Assembly: GCA_007449985.2 (NCBI GenBank) | Contig: VIIQ02000611.1 | Coordinates: 142,266-206,265, forward strand | Direction of reading: 5' to 3' | Length of the DNA stretch: 64,000 bases | DNA from: Desmodesmus armatus | Taxonomy: Eukaryota; Chlorophyta; Chlorophyceae; Sphaeropleales; Scenedesmaceae | Part shown: positions 31,093 through 43,800 of the stretch, piece after piece | Layout of the letters: each line of letters opens with the position of its first letter | Position numbering within the stretch: the stretch's first letter is position 1 | The notes under the pieces: generated by a model | What the model saw: only the letters and a program-made list of their open reading frames with translations | The model's database searches: none | What the model was told of the DNA's origin: nothing | Program-made: the position numbers and the translations under genes

Positions 31093-33189
31093 GCCTATGT
31101 GAAGCGGCTGTAGCCAGCACCACACTGCCCACGTTGCTCGTTCTATGGATGACCATGCTTGTGGTTTAGGCGCCAGCACAACATTGCCCACAGTGATCAA
31201 GCTTTGGTTGTTGGAATGGGGCTGCATGCTGGTGAAGCTGCAGTTTGCCTCCTCGACAGTGGTGAGCTGCAGGTAGTGTGCACAGAAGGCTTGGAAGTGC
31301 TATTGTGTGGATGGGCTGTGCGGCAGTGGTCACAGCGCAGTTGCCGGGCGATCACCAACATGATGTTGGCGGGCTCTGTTTTGGTGCTTGATGCAGGAGT
31401 TGTCTGGTAGCAGGGTGGCGCTGTCTTGCCTGTGTTGTAGGATGTTGAAAACCCTGTTGGTCAAATGACGTGACATGGTGTGCGTGCGGACAGCATCATG
31501 ATGCATCAGTTGAGTCTGTGTCACACGTTACACAACAGAGGACGCCAGCGGCACACCCCCCTGTGATGTTGGGGCTTGCACCTGCGATGAGCTTAGTGAC
31601 TGTGTCACACACATGCGGCATGTGGTGCAGGCCTGTCGAGTCCTGGGTTGAACCCAGGGTTGGCTGACATCACAACTGCAGGCCCATGAGTTGTCCTTGA
31701 TGATGCCAGCTGTCTCCCTGTGGGCTTGTGATGTAGTTTGCTTGATTTTGATTGTTGTTACTGTCCGGAATGTCTTAGTATGGCCCGGGGCTGGGTGTGG
31801 CTGCAATGCTGGTTGCCATGTGGACTGTAGCACGGGTTGATCCTGCATGAGAAAGGGCAGCTGCCCTTCTGCTGGGCCTTTCTGGTGGCTGGTCACCAGT
31901 ATGGTACAGGGTTTGTATGTGCTGCTCCTGTGCTGATGCAGGGTGGCGGTGCAATTTTGAAAGCAGTTGGTTGCAGTGCATGCGACGCACAGCCATTTCT
32001 TGCTGGGTTTAATTACTACATACCCTTCCCTTGGCTCGGGCGCTTTCTTGTACGTGTCAGGGGCTGGTTGGCGGTGTTGTGATCAGTGCAACCATAATGG
32101 AAGTAAGTGAGGCACACCAGGGAGGCGATGTGTGTTCACCTCGGTAAGGCTGCCATGCTCTTTTATCCGGGCACTGAGAAGCCCCCGAGATGAAGGTTCG
32201 TACAGGCCCAGGCATACAGAGTCTGTTGGATGGTTACTGGGAACATTGCTCGATGGGATTAGGTGACTCTTCTGTCAAAGAGCTTGAGCTTTCACCCATT
32301 GTTCCCCGCACTAGGGCTTTCTGGTTGCCAGGGGTGCTGGCTGTTGCGGGCGTAATCCTCTTTTTCAAGGGTCCATGGACTGGTGTTGTTTATGCCTTGG
32401 GCAGCAAGTCCAGCACAGTAACAACCCTGTGAACACCGTGTTGCCGGGCAGTGCTTGTAGTGGCCATGAGCATGTGTGATCTGCCTGTTTGCTGATGCAG
32501 AGTGCTGCACATCGACTTGCTGCAGTACGCTTCTTTCTTTGTTAGTCTGGACTGGCATGTGGAGGACAAAGGGCACTGGGCTTTGGAATTTGTCTTGGAG
32601 TTGCGTCCTGCAGTAGGGGCATTACTTGCTTGGCAACGGCACTGATCATGCCACAACCACACCATTGCTTGTCTTGTGTCCCCAACAGGATGGTCAGAGT
32701 GGTTGGCGAGCATGCTGTTGAAGAATGTCAGTGCCCTCTTTGGCAATGACCAACATCTTGATTTGTCAGGTAATTTTGCACAGGGCATTCCTTCGGGCTT
32801 CGGGCCCTTCTTGGTGCAGAGATAGAAAGGCAGCTCATTAACGGCTCTTGCAAGCTGGGAGCCTTTTGTGTTATGCTGCTGTGCAGCTATCAAAGCAGGT
32901 TTTAGAGGGCATGATTGCCAGTGCACAATCTGCAACTGTAGCCAGCTTGCTGAATCTTGCTGACCTCTTGTGAGCTGAACCGAAATGCATGATGCCTACG
33001 AGCGCGCATACACCGTACAAGCTGGCATTGAATGCCATGAGGGATGTACGCCGAGTGTGTCTTTTGTTTCTGTCACAGCTTCAAGCTGTGTGTCTATGTG
33101 TGCCTGTGTGGGATTGCATAAGGAGACCGCCAGCATCTTGCGGGTTTGCCGTGGTGGGTGGCAAAACACAACCTGGCTGGTGCCACCAA
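31093..33189. other. Intergenic, no gene recognised
   Basis: This begins with the GCH1 3' region. Short open frames on both strands show no family motif and no exon chain could be built. Nothing more is supported. Confidence 0.35.
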
Positions 33190-33895
33190 TCGACTTGCTG
33201 CCAGGCCTTGCTGCCAGACCCTCTGCGGCAGAGGGCTTGGCCAGCAGAAGTTTGCCAGTGAGACAGCGGGGTCTGCTGTGCCTTACTGCCAGCCAAATAG
33301 ATGCATGCCTTTGAGAGTCGCAACATGCACTTGCACTTGCAGCCAGGGATTCTACTTGTCCCATGGGCCAGCAGATGCTTGCCAGTGGCACAGCTGGGTC
33401 GGCTGTGCCCTGCGCATGCTGCCATAATAGCAGCTAAAGAGATGCATGGGCCTCCATGGAGGCACATTTGCTGCAGCATATGAGCTGAGCATGTATTTGG
33501 CCTTGTGTAAGAGCGTGCATGTTGTGAAGGTGAAGGTGATCTGATCGGTAGATCAATTGCCGTGTGCACACGTGTACAAGGTACACAGAGCCAGGTGGCT
33601 CTGTGAACACCCGTGTGTGGGTGCTTGAGCATGGCGCGTCTGCAGATTGTCTGGTTGCTCTGGTGAGGCGGCAACATGCACGCCCCAGGTGTATCACACA
33701 GGGCATGGTGGTGGCAACTGCCCGGTGCTTTGCATCGGATGTAGCATCATCGTTGAACATTGCTTGTTGTAGCATGCACCGTGCAATGCAGTCAGGGCAG
33801 GAGGCTTGGCCAGCAGATGCTTGCCAGTAAGACAGCTGGGTCTGCTAAGGCGGCCTTAGTCCCGTGTTCCTAGCCAAACAGATGCATGGGAGGTG
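33190..33895. repeat. Dispersed direct repeats of about 70-90 bp
   Basis: Three related copies near 33235-33305, 33365-33455 and 33808-33890 share GGCCAGCAGATGCTTGCCAG, GACAGCTGGGTCTGCT and a terminal AGATGCATGGG. They are non-coding. Confidence 0.65.
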
Positions 33896-34687
33896 CACAC
33901 GCTATAAGTTGTGCGCTGTATGTGCTACTGCGACTATGTCTTGGGGTTTTTGTTGCGGCGTTTGTGGCTGTGTACGTACATGCGTGGGTGGATTTCTGAT
34001 CAAGTCTGATCAAGGGGAAGTCCTGCATCCCAAGCGTTTGCTGTGGTGGGGTGGCAGACCTTGTGTTGCAAGGAGGCAACATGATTTCTGTGATGGGAGG
34101 TGCACACACTGCATCATGTGTGCCTGACCGTGTTGTACAGGTACATGCCAGCTCTGCGCCAGCTCTGCGCGTTGTTGTTTGGCCTGTGTGTGCGTGACAC
34201 ATGAGCTCAGCTCATCTGGGAGCGGGGATACTAGGTGTGTTTGTTGTACTACATGGCACTTGCGCAAGGCGGGGTGCATGCACCATGGCCAGGTAAATCA
34301 AGTAAAATGCACCTGTGCACACTGCATGTTGAGTGTGGTGACACAACAGATGACGGCCACAGGGTGCCACGGTCGGGGGTTGTGCTAGCAAGGGCTTCAA
34401 GTGCAGGAACGTCTCCTTCAACCCACACGTTGCGTTCAGCATGTTGGGATGCAGTGCACATCATGTGGCTGAAGGGCAGCTATGCTCAGCTTTTGCTGAG
34501 CCAATTACTGTAACTGTAACTGTATGCTGAAGTGCGTCAGTGTGCCACATTGTTGAAGGGATGCACCTGAAGGGATGCACCTGCAAGGCTTGCCAATCTT
34601 CCAACTGTGGCAATCACCCCTCAAGTGAAAGGCTCTAACAGCAGTGCGCACGCTGTAATGCACGAGGCAGATCTCTGTTGCTTGTGA

Positions 34688-34718
34688 CACGGCATGCATG
34701 TCAGACATGCATGCCGTG
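34688..34718. repeat. Perfect 31-base palindrome
   Basis: CACGGCATGCATGTC and its exact reverse complement are separated by one base. A related, looser inverted repeat built on CATGGCATGCATG lies at 34914-34965. Confidence 0.8.
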
Positions 34719-34965
34719 CAAGAAGTGGCAGCAACTCACTACTTCTTGATGGGTCAGGGCCACACCTGACTGCCTTTTCAGGAGTCCAGGCTCACAGGGT
34801 GCTACACGTTTAGCACATGTCAATACCGCTGTGGATTTACAGCACCATACGTTGGTGTGGCAGCTTGTGCACCACGTGACGGTGTGTGGGTGGGGTGTGC
34901 CACATGGGGTGTGCATGGCATGCATGTTTCGCTCGCGTGCACACGTGTCAAGCATGCATGCCATG

Positions 34966-35935
34966 TACCTGCTGCATCACTGCATACTGGTGTGGTACCC
35001 TGCTCACTCACAGAAGCAGCTGTGAAGGGGCAATGGCATTTGCACCGCTACTCGTGCCACTGGCACACAAGGGGCCTTGACTGAACGTGTAAGTGTGAAC
35101 TTGATGCTGTTGATGATCTGGGATGATGGTGAGATGTTGGCTTGCCAATCAGCATCCAAAGGAACCCGTGGTTAACGAGCCTTTGGCCCACGATGCAAGG
35201 GCCGCATCATGCCAGGCTGGCGGCAGCAGCAGCAGCACAGGCTTCACGAACAGACTGGAATCAGACAAGGGTCATCTCCAATGTCTTGAGCACCATCCTT
35301 CACCCCCAACCGTTATGATAAAGATAAATACTCACAAATGGGCTGTACAGTGCACAAACTTGAGTAAGGCCTTGGCGAGCCAGGCATGTCCACTGAGTGA
35401 TAAGCACCACCTGACCTGGTGACTGCTTGTTGCAGCCTGTGGCCTGCTCAATTTTGCAAGTGAACACTGTTGATGGTACCCAACCTTGCGCTTTACACAT
35501 TTCACCTGTCGGACAACAGCGCAAACACAACAAGGCCAAAACCTCTTTTCCAGAGCACAACCGCTGGCCCAGGAGTAAATGATGCACAGTGTGCACTGAA
35601 GCTTCAGGTTCATGGAGACGGGTGAAACCTGACAACCCCGGTGTTTTAAAAACACACAGCTCAACTTGAAGTATCAGTGGGCAAGATGACCTAGCAGCTA
35701 TGATTGCACAGCCTCTTCATCACAATGCTGCTCATCAGTGTTGTTGTCGCTGTCTCTCGACGCATGGCGCCGCTGCTGCAGACACACTGCACAACAAGCA
35801 AGTGCCAGTCCAGCTGCCACTGCAGCAACCACTGTGTTGTATACCCCAGTGCCAATGGTGGGTCGAGCAAGGGGGTTGAGCTGCAGGAGGGCTGCAGGCC
35901 ATATGTTGGCGCCCTGCAGGCCAGCAATACATACA
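34966..35935. other. Intergenic, no gene recognised
   Basis: No exon-like structure or family motif was found on either strand. Confidence 0.35.
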
Positions 35936-36062
35936 GCAGTGAGGAGCAGTACACATTGCAGTGAGGGGCAGTACACATAACAGTGAGGGGGCAGTACACA
36001 TAACAGGGGGGAGCAGCACACACAGCAGTGACGAGCAGTACACATGGCAGTGAGAAGCAGGC
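35936..36062. repeat. Minisatellite of about 25 bp units
   Basis: About five units carry GAGCAGTACACAT...CAGTGAGG. They lie just beyond the stop of the MFS gene, probably in its 3' UTR. Confidence 0.75.
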
Positions 36063-36078
36063 CATGTGTGAGGGGTGC

Positions 36079-38709
36079 TCATGCAATATTGATGGTGTTG
36101 CAGACCTTACGGTCCTTCTCAAAACAGAGCTCTCGGAACTGCCGCTGGTATATGGGCCCCTGGAGGGCTCTGCTTCCACTTTGTTACACGCCCCTTCAGA
36201 AAAAAGGTGCAGAGGTCCCCCCTAGCTGTGTTCTGCACCCAGCAGTAGCACACTGCTGTGGCCTAAACCCTAACCCGGCCAAAGCCCTACCCCTATTCCA
36301 GGGCCTGGCTTGAGCATGTAACATGAGCAGGCGGCCTGTGCACAGAGCCATTGCTTACCGCCGCTGTCAGTGAGCCAATTGCTGCTGCAAACTCTTGTCC
36401 TCTGTGTGATAGGTAAGAGTAGCCACCCGGAGATACAAACGAGGCTCCGAAGCTTGCCAGGGACCCGCCTACCAAGACAGCTGCCGCTGCTGCCGAGCCC
36501 TTCCAACCAACCGGCTCTGTCCAACCCACCAGCAGCAGGCCTGCCGGTATCAACAGCGAACCAATCCAACCCCACTCTAGCCTGGCGCTGGAAGTAGCTT
36601 TGGCTGCTGCTGCTGATTTGTCTGCAACCCAGCCTCCGAGCAAGCTGCCTCCCATGCTGCAACACCCGGTTGCTAGGTAGCACAGCCCGATCCTCATCGC
36701 GCTCATGCCGGCTGCTGCTGCCAAGATCTCTGTCAATTGCAGCAGCAGTAGGAACATGCACCCAAAAGCATGTATGAGTAAGAGTACGATCAACAGGACT
36801 GGGGGGTCCGACAGCAGCTGCTTCAGCAGCTGCAACAGCTGCTGTGCCTGAAGGCGGCCTGACTGTGCTGATGAATCAAATTGTAGAACCCAGTCTGGTA
36901 CTGTGCACTGCTGCTGCTGCTGCAGTGCGTGCTGAATGCGTTTTGCCACTCTGTGCTGTTGTGTTTCCCTGTACAAGCCAACAGCAACAGTAGCAGACAG
37001 GACAGTGTCGGTGTGAGTCACTATCCACATGGCGCAGCAGTAGCTATGGCAACACAGCATCATGCAGGGCCAGTTGCCGTGGCTGTAGACTGAGTTATAT
37101 GCTGCACGCTGCACACAGCGCAACTATAAAGCCGCTGCTGTGCTGTGCTGTGCTGTGCTGTGCTATGCTGACTCAGCATCGTGTACGAAAGAGCTGCGGG
37201 TGAGTCAGTGAGCCAAGTCAAGGAGATGTCAGGGCAGGTGGCTGAGGTTGGTGGACGATGCAGCCGGCTGAGCCACTGCATTGCAAGCACACTGTGTTGT
37301 CAGCATTTCTAGGAAGTGTGTGTTGAACACACAGCCTTGGGCATTCCCATGCGCAAACAACCTGCTTACCTGTATATGATCAGCACTGCCAGCTGTGCTG
37401 CTGCTGAAAGGATGACTAGGAACCACATCATGCTCCGCCAACCCCAAGCCTGTGTGAGCGCGGCGCCGATGAATGGCGCAATCACTGGACCCAGCATCTG
37501 CAGCAAGTGACAACACCAGGAATTCTCATTTTGAGAGCGTGCGAGGGTGGGTGTAACCTCCCCTCTACACTTCTTGCTGTTGATGAACTGGGCAGGCAGC
37601 GCACTTATCATCAGCTTGGCAGCAGCTGCCAGCCAGTGACTCAATTTGCTGACTGAACCACACAAGTGTGTATGGCTGCACACCCTTTGCAGTGCTATGC
37701 GTACGAACTGCTTGTGGGGCTGTTATGCATGCATATACGGGCGTGGGTGCTGCTGTGGTGCCAATTGCTGTCCAGGGCGGTCTAGCAGCTGTGTCACAGC
37801 CCTGACCATGCAGCTATGGCACAGCCCTGATCAGGTCATGACCAAGCAAGGGCTCATGGACAAGCAAAGGGTAATGAACAAGCAAGGCACACTTACTCCT
37901 GGCATCATAAACACCCCATAGGCCATCCCGCGTATCTCAATGGGATAGATGTCTGCCACTACTGCATTGCCGACTGCCCAGGTGCCAGAAGCCGCCAGCC
38001 CCTGCACCGTCCTGCCAAGTGGTACAGCCAAGTGGTACAGCATACAGGCACAACACACACTAAGGGCGGCAGGGTTGAAGCAGGGACGGCATGCCAGAGG
38101 TGTCAATTGTGTAGACGTCTGCAACGTGATCCTGGGCACTTGCAGGATATCCTTTTACATGCAGCTTAGCAGTGTCAAGTGGACCCAAGTGAGATCGATA
38201 CCATCGGCACCGTGGTTCTGCGTGTTCAAGCTGCTCACCTGCCTACAAGAAAGAGAGCAATGCTGGGGGCCAGTGCACAGCCCACGGAGCTGACCAGAAA
38301 CGCGGCCAAGGCTGCATGATACACCACCAGCCTGCCCAGCAGATCTGAAAGCAAAGACATGCAGCAAGGTTTGCACACGTGTACATCTGTGTACTCAGTA
38401 TGCTGAGAAACGATGGTTGAGTGCCTGTGTGAGCACATACGGTATGTGCAAAACGCCATGAGGCTCACAGTTATGCTTTGAGGCTGGGCTGCAAGCACAA
38501 GAAGGAGTCTGCGGTTGACACTGACCTGCTACAGGGCCCCATAGGGCAAACCCTGCTCCTGCAGCCAAAAGGTAGAGGCTCATAGCTGCTGTGATGGCAG
38601 CATTGCTTGCACCCAGCTCATGGGCAATGGTGGGCAACTGTGTGAGCAGAATGGTGTCGCTGAGAGGAAGAAGAGGATACACTGCAGCAAAACATAGAGC
38701 ATGAAGCAT
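36079..38709 (-). CDS. Major facilitator superfamily transporter (DHA1-like)
   Basis: Exons (minus): 38709-38526, 38344-38239, 38011-37897, 37497-37370, 36968-36359 and 36159-36079 (TGA). They sum to 1224 bases, 407 residues in frame. N-half helices are clear: LPTIAHELGASNAAITAAMS then SLYLLAAGAGFALWGPVADLLGR (the D...G(R) loop 2-3 signature), then ALFLVGRTVQGLAASGTWAV, VVADIYPIEIRGMAYGVFMM, GPVIAPFIGAALTQAWGWRS and MMWFLVILSAAAQLAVLII. The C-half shows further membrane segments (VLLIVLLLIHAFGCMFLLLL, GLCYLATGCCSMGGSLLGGW). This arrangement is typical of proton-coupled drug/polyol/amine exporters; the substrate cannot be told. The start at 38709 is the first ATG of the open frame. An acceptor 26 bases downstream leaves room for an upstream exon. 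Confidence 0.8.
36256..36300 (-). repeat. Telomere-like CCCTAAA tract in MFS intron 5
   Basis: CCTAAACCCTAACCC is followed by CCCTACCCC within the last intron of the MFS gene. Confidence 0.45.
37136..37168. repeat. Pentanucleotide microsatellite (TGTGC)n
   Basis: About six consecutive CTGTG units lie in MFS intron 4. Confidence 0.8.
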
Positions 38710-40869
38710 ACTTGATCGTCATTCGCCTTTCAGAACACGGAGTTTCACACACAGGCTGCTGCCATTTGCTGCTTGTTGGGTCACACCAGCTGACACAAGC
38801 TACTGCAGCAGGTCACCACGCACCAGCAGCCACCAGTGCCAGCAGTGTGCGTCGCCTTGAGGTGCTGTATGTATCATAAATGCATGTTGACTTCTCCCAG
38901 CTGTTGCAGGCGGTCATTCTGGCGTTAGCTGCCCACAAAAGGGCGCCTTGACAAAGGCGACCGCTGTGAATTTAGACGAACGTGCACTGATGATGAGTTC
39001 ATTGACGGATCAAAATCAGCATGAAAATGTTGGACACTAGTCCCAACTGCTACTGCTGTGCACCGTCCCCTTTCAGACGAAGACGGACTTCCTGGCCGTT
39101 AAGCAGGCCGGGATGGTGTCTCGCAGCGCCTTAAGTAGCCAAACGGTTTTGTGTACCAAGGATCACAAAGTGCGTTGGTCAACTGCACCAAGAATCTATG
39201 ACCAGTGAGTTTCAGTGGGAACTTGAGTGAGAGCAGACCTCTAACCAAAACAACATGTTGCTGGCTTCCAGAATATCCCAGAACGACTGTATGAAAAATC
39301 GCGCGCGATGCTCGTTGTCTTTGGCCTGGACATGCCGATGCATTCTGCGATCATATGAACTTCAGTCTGTCGCTAGAACTTTGCACTACAGACTGCTTGT
39401 CAGGTTCTTCGGGACATGAATCCGTGCGCTCCGTAATCAATGATGAAAATCTCTGAATGCTCGTCGACAATCGGGCCTGTAAGACAGCTGCTGTGGCCTG
39501 TACCCCATATGTACATCCATGGTCCCCCATCCTTGCTTTTGGCGTAACCGGCATGCAATGCATGGAAAGCAAGCGTTTCATTACTGCTGTCCACAAATTG
39601 GGGTGCAAAGCAAGAGGCACCAGCCCATACCGCGGCTGCATGATGAAATTCCGGTCAACTGCCGGGCCTGCCCAGGGTGATGTTGTGTCTGGCACATGCA
39701 TGCATGTTGCATCGACCCGCATGCAAGCACTGCTCTGATAATGTTGACTCGTACATTGCTTATAGAGAAGCATCTGAGGCATGTTCATGGCATGCCTGGC
39801 CATCATGCCAGCCTGGACGCTCACACCTGCATAAAACATGTTCTCAGTGCCTGCATTCAACATGCTCTCAGTGCGCGGGATTCACTCCACAGCCGCACGA
39901 CACTTTTGAACACGTTACAAGGTTCGCTCTGCAGACGCAGCTGCCCCAAGGAGTGAAAAGGATAGAAATACTGATAGGCTGAGGTGCACCTGGTGCAGTG
40001 GCTGCCTATGGCTCTACCGTTGTTGGCAGTTGCATACCACTGCCAGTGCCATGTGACACATGCTGCAGGTCGCTTGTTGGTGCGAGTGCAGTTGACGTGA
40101 AGTGCAGTTGATGCGAGCACAAAGCAGCAGCACGCCTGCCAATTCACCAAGAAACAGGAGCTGTCCTTGCCAAGTGACACCAGCTGCGCTGACATCGACA
40201 CAACGCTGGACCCCCACGTAATATGTGCTGTGCATGAACAAACCAACCTAACCGATCCTGCAACAATGACTTGCGGGAAAGTGCACACCAGCAGCTCGTT
40301 GTCAAGCCACTGCAAACAAGCCAAGCTGCAACAAGGCTGTAGCAGGCTGCTGTGGTGCACTAGCCTGTGAACACAACCTGCCTCACATAGCAGTGTGGAG
40401 ACTCTGCACTGCTTCCGACAGCAGTGCATTTGACTGTTGTGGGCAGTGGTCCTGCCAAACATTCAGTACCCATCACTGCATTGAACCTGCTGCTTGGCAC
40501 AACACTTGCTGATAGCTCCTGGACAACAATCGACACAGCACATCGCACCATGTCCGCCGTAACAGCCAGGACGACAGCGCTCAGATAGCTAGGCACAGCA
40601 GGTTGAATGCAAACCTGAGCAGCCCAGCCTGCAGCTGCAGCAACAACATCATTACACAACCAGGCTGCTTCTAGCAACGCTGTGATAGGTGCACAAACCC
40701 CTTTCAACACCTTGAAACGGCCAGGGACCTTCCAGCGTGCTGTGGTGGGTGCTAGACGTGCTGCATACATGGAGCTGCCCCACATGGCATGGCCCTTCAG
40801 AACTGAAGAGCCAACTTGGCTCTTGAAGGGTAACAAAACCCAGTAACCCCCATGAGCCCTGCCCGTCTC
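38710..40869. other. Intergenic with two unassigned exon-like stretches
   Basis: Plus strand: an acceptor near 39079 opens TKTDFLAVKQAGMVSRSALS..., a GTGAGT donor follows near 39206, and a second open stretch runs from about 39272 to a stop near 39419. Minus strand: an open stretch 39650-39400 (FVDSSNETLAFHALHAGYAK ... IFIIDYGAHGFMSRRT, stop). Both look more protein-like than background, but neither is recognised and they partly overlap on opposite strands. No gene is claimed. Confidence 0.25.
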
Positions 40870-43800
40870 TCAGCTGAAGCGCTTCTGCAGGGCACTGCGC
40901 TCGCATTCGTAGATGACCAGGCGCTTCAGCTTCATCACAAAGCCGACGGTGTCCTGCATCAGGATGGGGCTCAGCTCAGACTCCATGGTCTCTGCACACA
41001 GCAGCAGCAGCAGCAGCAAAGGCGCACTAAGATGCCGCACAGCTACACCACCCATGCTCCTGGCGGATATCAGTCAGCCCCACAGTCAACCGCCCTACTT
41101 TCTTGATGCTACCGGGCAATGCTCACCCACAGAGGGTGTTGCCAATTCCCTCATAGACGACTTCATGGTGCCAGTTGGCGCAACCCCCAACTGCCTACTG
41201 CTCTCTTCTTGCCGGCCAGTGCTCACCTGTGGGTGCATGTTGCCGTACGTGGCCCATTATGAACTCCACAAGGTCAGGCTCCTCCATGCCCACCAGCTCC
41301 GGGACCTTCTTGGTCACCCATGCACCGATATTGCCGAGGCTGCCCTCACCCATGAACTCCCAGCGCACAGGGAACCTGCAACACGGACCACAACGGTTGC
41401 GGTAGCACAACAGTGTTCATTGCAAGCCGGCAGCAGCAGTAGCCAAGGAGACATGCATGAGCGTGTTTGTGAGGGGGACGTGCAGGGTGGTACACAGGGA
41501 GTGGCAGCATAGCTAGGGGGCTGGGGCTGACTCTGCTCGGCACTTGCAGCAGTACCAGCAGCCAGACAGCTAACAGTGTGGAACAGGAACGCTCCTCGTC
41601 ACACCTGTGTGCAATGGCTCAGGGAGGAACCTACTTGCTTGTCCCACTGGACTCATTGTATCGCATGCTGATATGCATGGAGTTCATGACCAGTACCTCT
41701 TGACAGCCACCCAAGCACCGCGCAGCTTCTGGACACCCACCCATACACTGCACAGCTTCTCGAAAGAACCCGAGACAGCAGTACTCACGTATACAGAGGC
41801 TCCCGGGTGTTGGGTAAGGTGTCCATCCACTGCCGCAGGAAGGACTTGCAGCCCGACAGGTCCAACCCAGTAGGATATGCTGGATGGTGCACCTCCTGCG
41901 GCTGCGCCACCGGCTGCTGCTGCGGTTCCTGCTGCTGCTGCTGCTGGCCGCCGCCGGCCGCCGCTGCTGCCTGCGCTGCTGCCTCTGACAGGGCCTGTGT
42001 GTGGTCCTGCACTGCTTTGATTTCGTCCGCTGTGTAGTTGATAGGTACCAGCTTGCGCTTTTTGGTAGATTCCTCCTCATCGTCCCCAAACAGCGCGCTG
42101 ACAGCCACCTTGGCACCGCGCTTTCCTGCCGCTGCTGGCCGCGCAACAGCTGCAGGCGGAAGCTGCTGCTGCGGCGACGGCTGCGCCACAGGCTGCTGCG
42201 GCTGCGGCTGCTGGTGTGGCTGCGGGGAGGGTGCGGCAGGCGCAGCACTGAATGCGGCAGCCTGCATAGCTTGAAAGATTGGATCGTCTTCCTCGCGCTG
42301 CTGCTGCTCCTGCTTGACTTCCTGCTTCACCGCCTCCTCCTCTGCTTCCACAGCTGCTGCTGCAGCATCCATGTCAGTGTCACCGTCAGCAGGGTAGTCC
42401 TGCTCTGGCTTGATGTCTGCTGCGCCGTTGGCTTCTGGTGAGGGAGGTGCCTCAGGTAGTGCTTCAGCTTGCTCTGCCTCGTCCTTGGCCCTGTCTGCCG
42501 CATCCTCTTGCAGCTCACGCTCCCGCCGTTTGCGCCGCTCCTCCATGCGCCGACTGCAGGACACACACATGCAGGACAGGCGTCAGAGACACATGCAGGA
42601 CATGTGTGGGCTGTGTCATGAGGCTAGCGTCCTTGAGAAGCAGCTTGCAGCAGTAGGGACGCTGCATCGTTGGCGCAGGGTTCTAGACGCAGCCCCAAGG
42701 CACATGTTGTTGTGGCAAGCAGAGCTCGTTATTGACAGCGTCTGTCACCAACAGCGTGCTTCGTCCTGCTATCGGTTCATCCTGGCCCGGACCAGGCACC
42801 TCTTGCTGAGCATGCGATGCAAAGAGCAGGATGCGCACACAACAAGGCACAATACATGGCAGCAACAGCAGCATGCTCGCGCACAAGCAGCAATGTTTGG
42901 TAGCAGCCACTTGCCACCATGGCAGGCGGCTGCTTCCAAACACTGCTGCTTGTGGGCGAGCATGCTGCTGTCGCTGCCATGTAGGCGATGGTGCGGCTCC
43001 CTTGCAACAGCACCAGCACAAGCCGCAATACTCACGAGTGGCGCAGGGACCGCCGCTGCCATGGCTCCCGTTCCCCATCCGAATCATGGCCCTCCAAATC
43101 AGCCTTGACATAGCGCGCTCGCTCTCGCTCCATGTCCCGCTGCCTGTCCTTCTCCCGCTCCCTCTCCTTGTCACGGGCCCTTTAGGCAGCAAGGGACACA
43201 GCAGCAGCAGGAGTGGGCGCCAGCCACAGCGGCAGCCCAAAGCACAGCACACGCAGCAGGATTCAGGCTGACGCGATGGTCGGTTCATGGGTGCATGGAG
43301 CTGACTGAGGCACCTGAAAAGCTGCCGGGGTCCTGAGTGGGTCGGCAGGGTGACACTGGGATGGAGGCTCAGCACGCCTGAATGACCTGCATGGCACTTC
43401 TGCAGGACACTGCGCATGTGCTGGGGTGTTGGGCAGCCACCATATGGTGGGCGCACCAGCACCCAGCACAACCACAACGCTCCTGCCCTGTCACACGCTG
43501 TGTGACAGGCACACAAGCAGCGTTCACACGCCTGCCCGGAGCGCGCATGGCGCAGGTCTTGCGGGCGCCGCACACCATGCATGTTGAGCCACCCAGCCGC
43601 TGTTGAGTCCGCTAGCATGTTGACATGTGCCGTCGGTGCTGAGCTGCTGCTGTTGCACATGTGAGCAGGGAAAAAACAGACAGGCTGCAAGTCTGTCGCG
43701 TAAAGCATAATACTGTAGCTGGCTGCTGAGCGCTGCCTGACTGTTGCGCAGCCTGTCCAAAGCAACTGCAGCTCACCTCCTCCTGTCCTGGCCAATGCAG

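Noticed and set aside
38980..39060. Possible C/D-box snoRNA (TGATGA string)
   Set aside because: No matching CTGA D box or terminal stem was found at a sensible distance.
40360..40836. 158-codon minus-strand frame after the RBM25 stop
   Set aside because: It lies directly downstream of the RBM25 stop, has no motif, and is probably 3' UTR.
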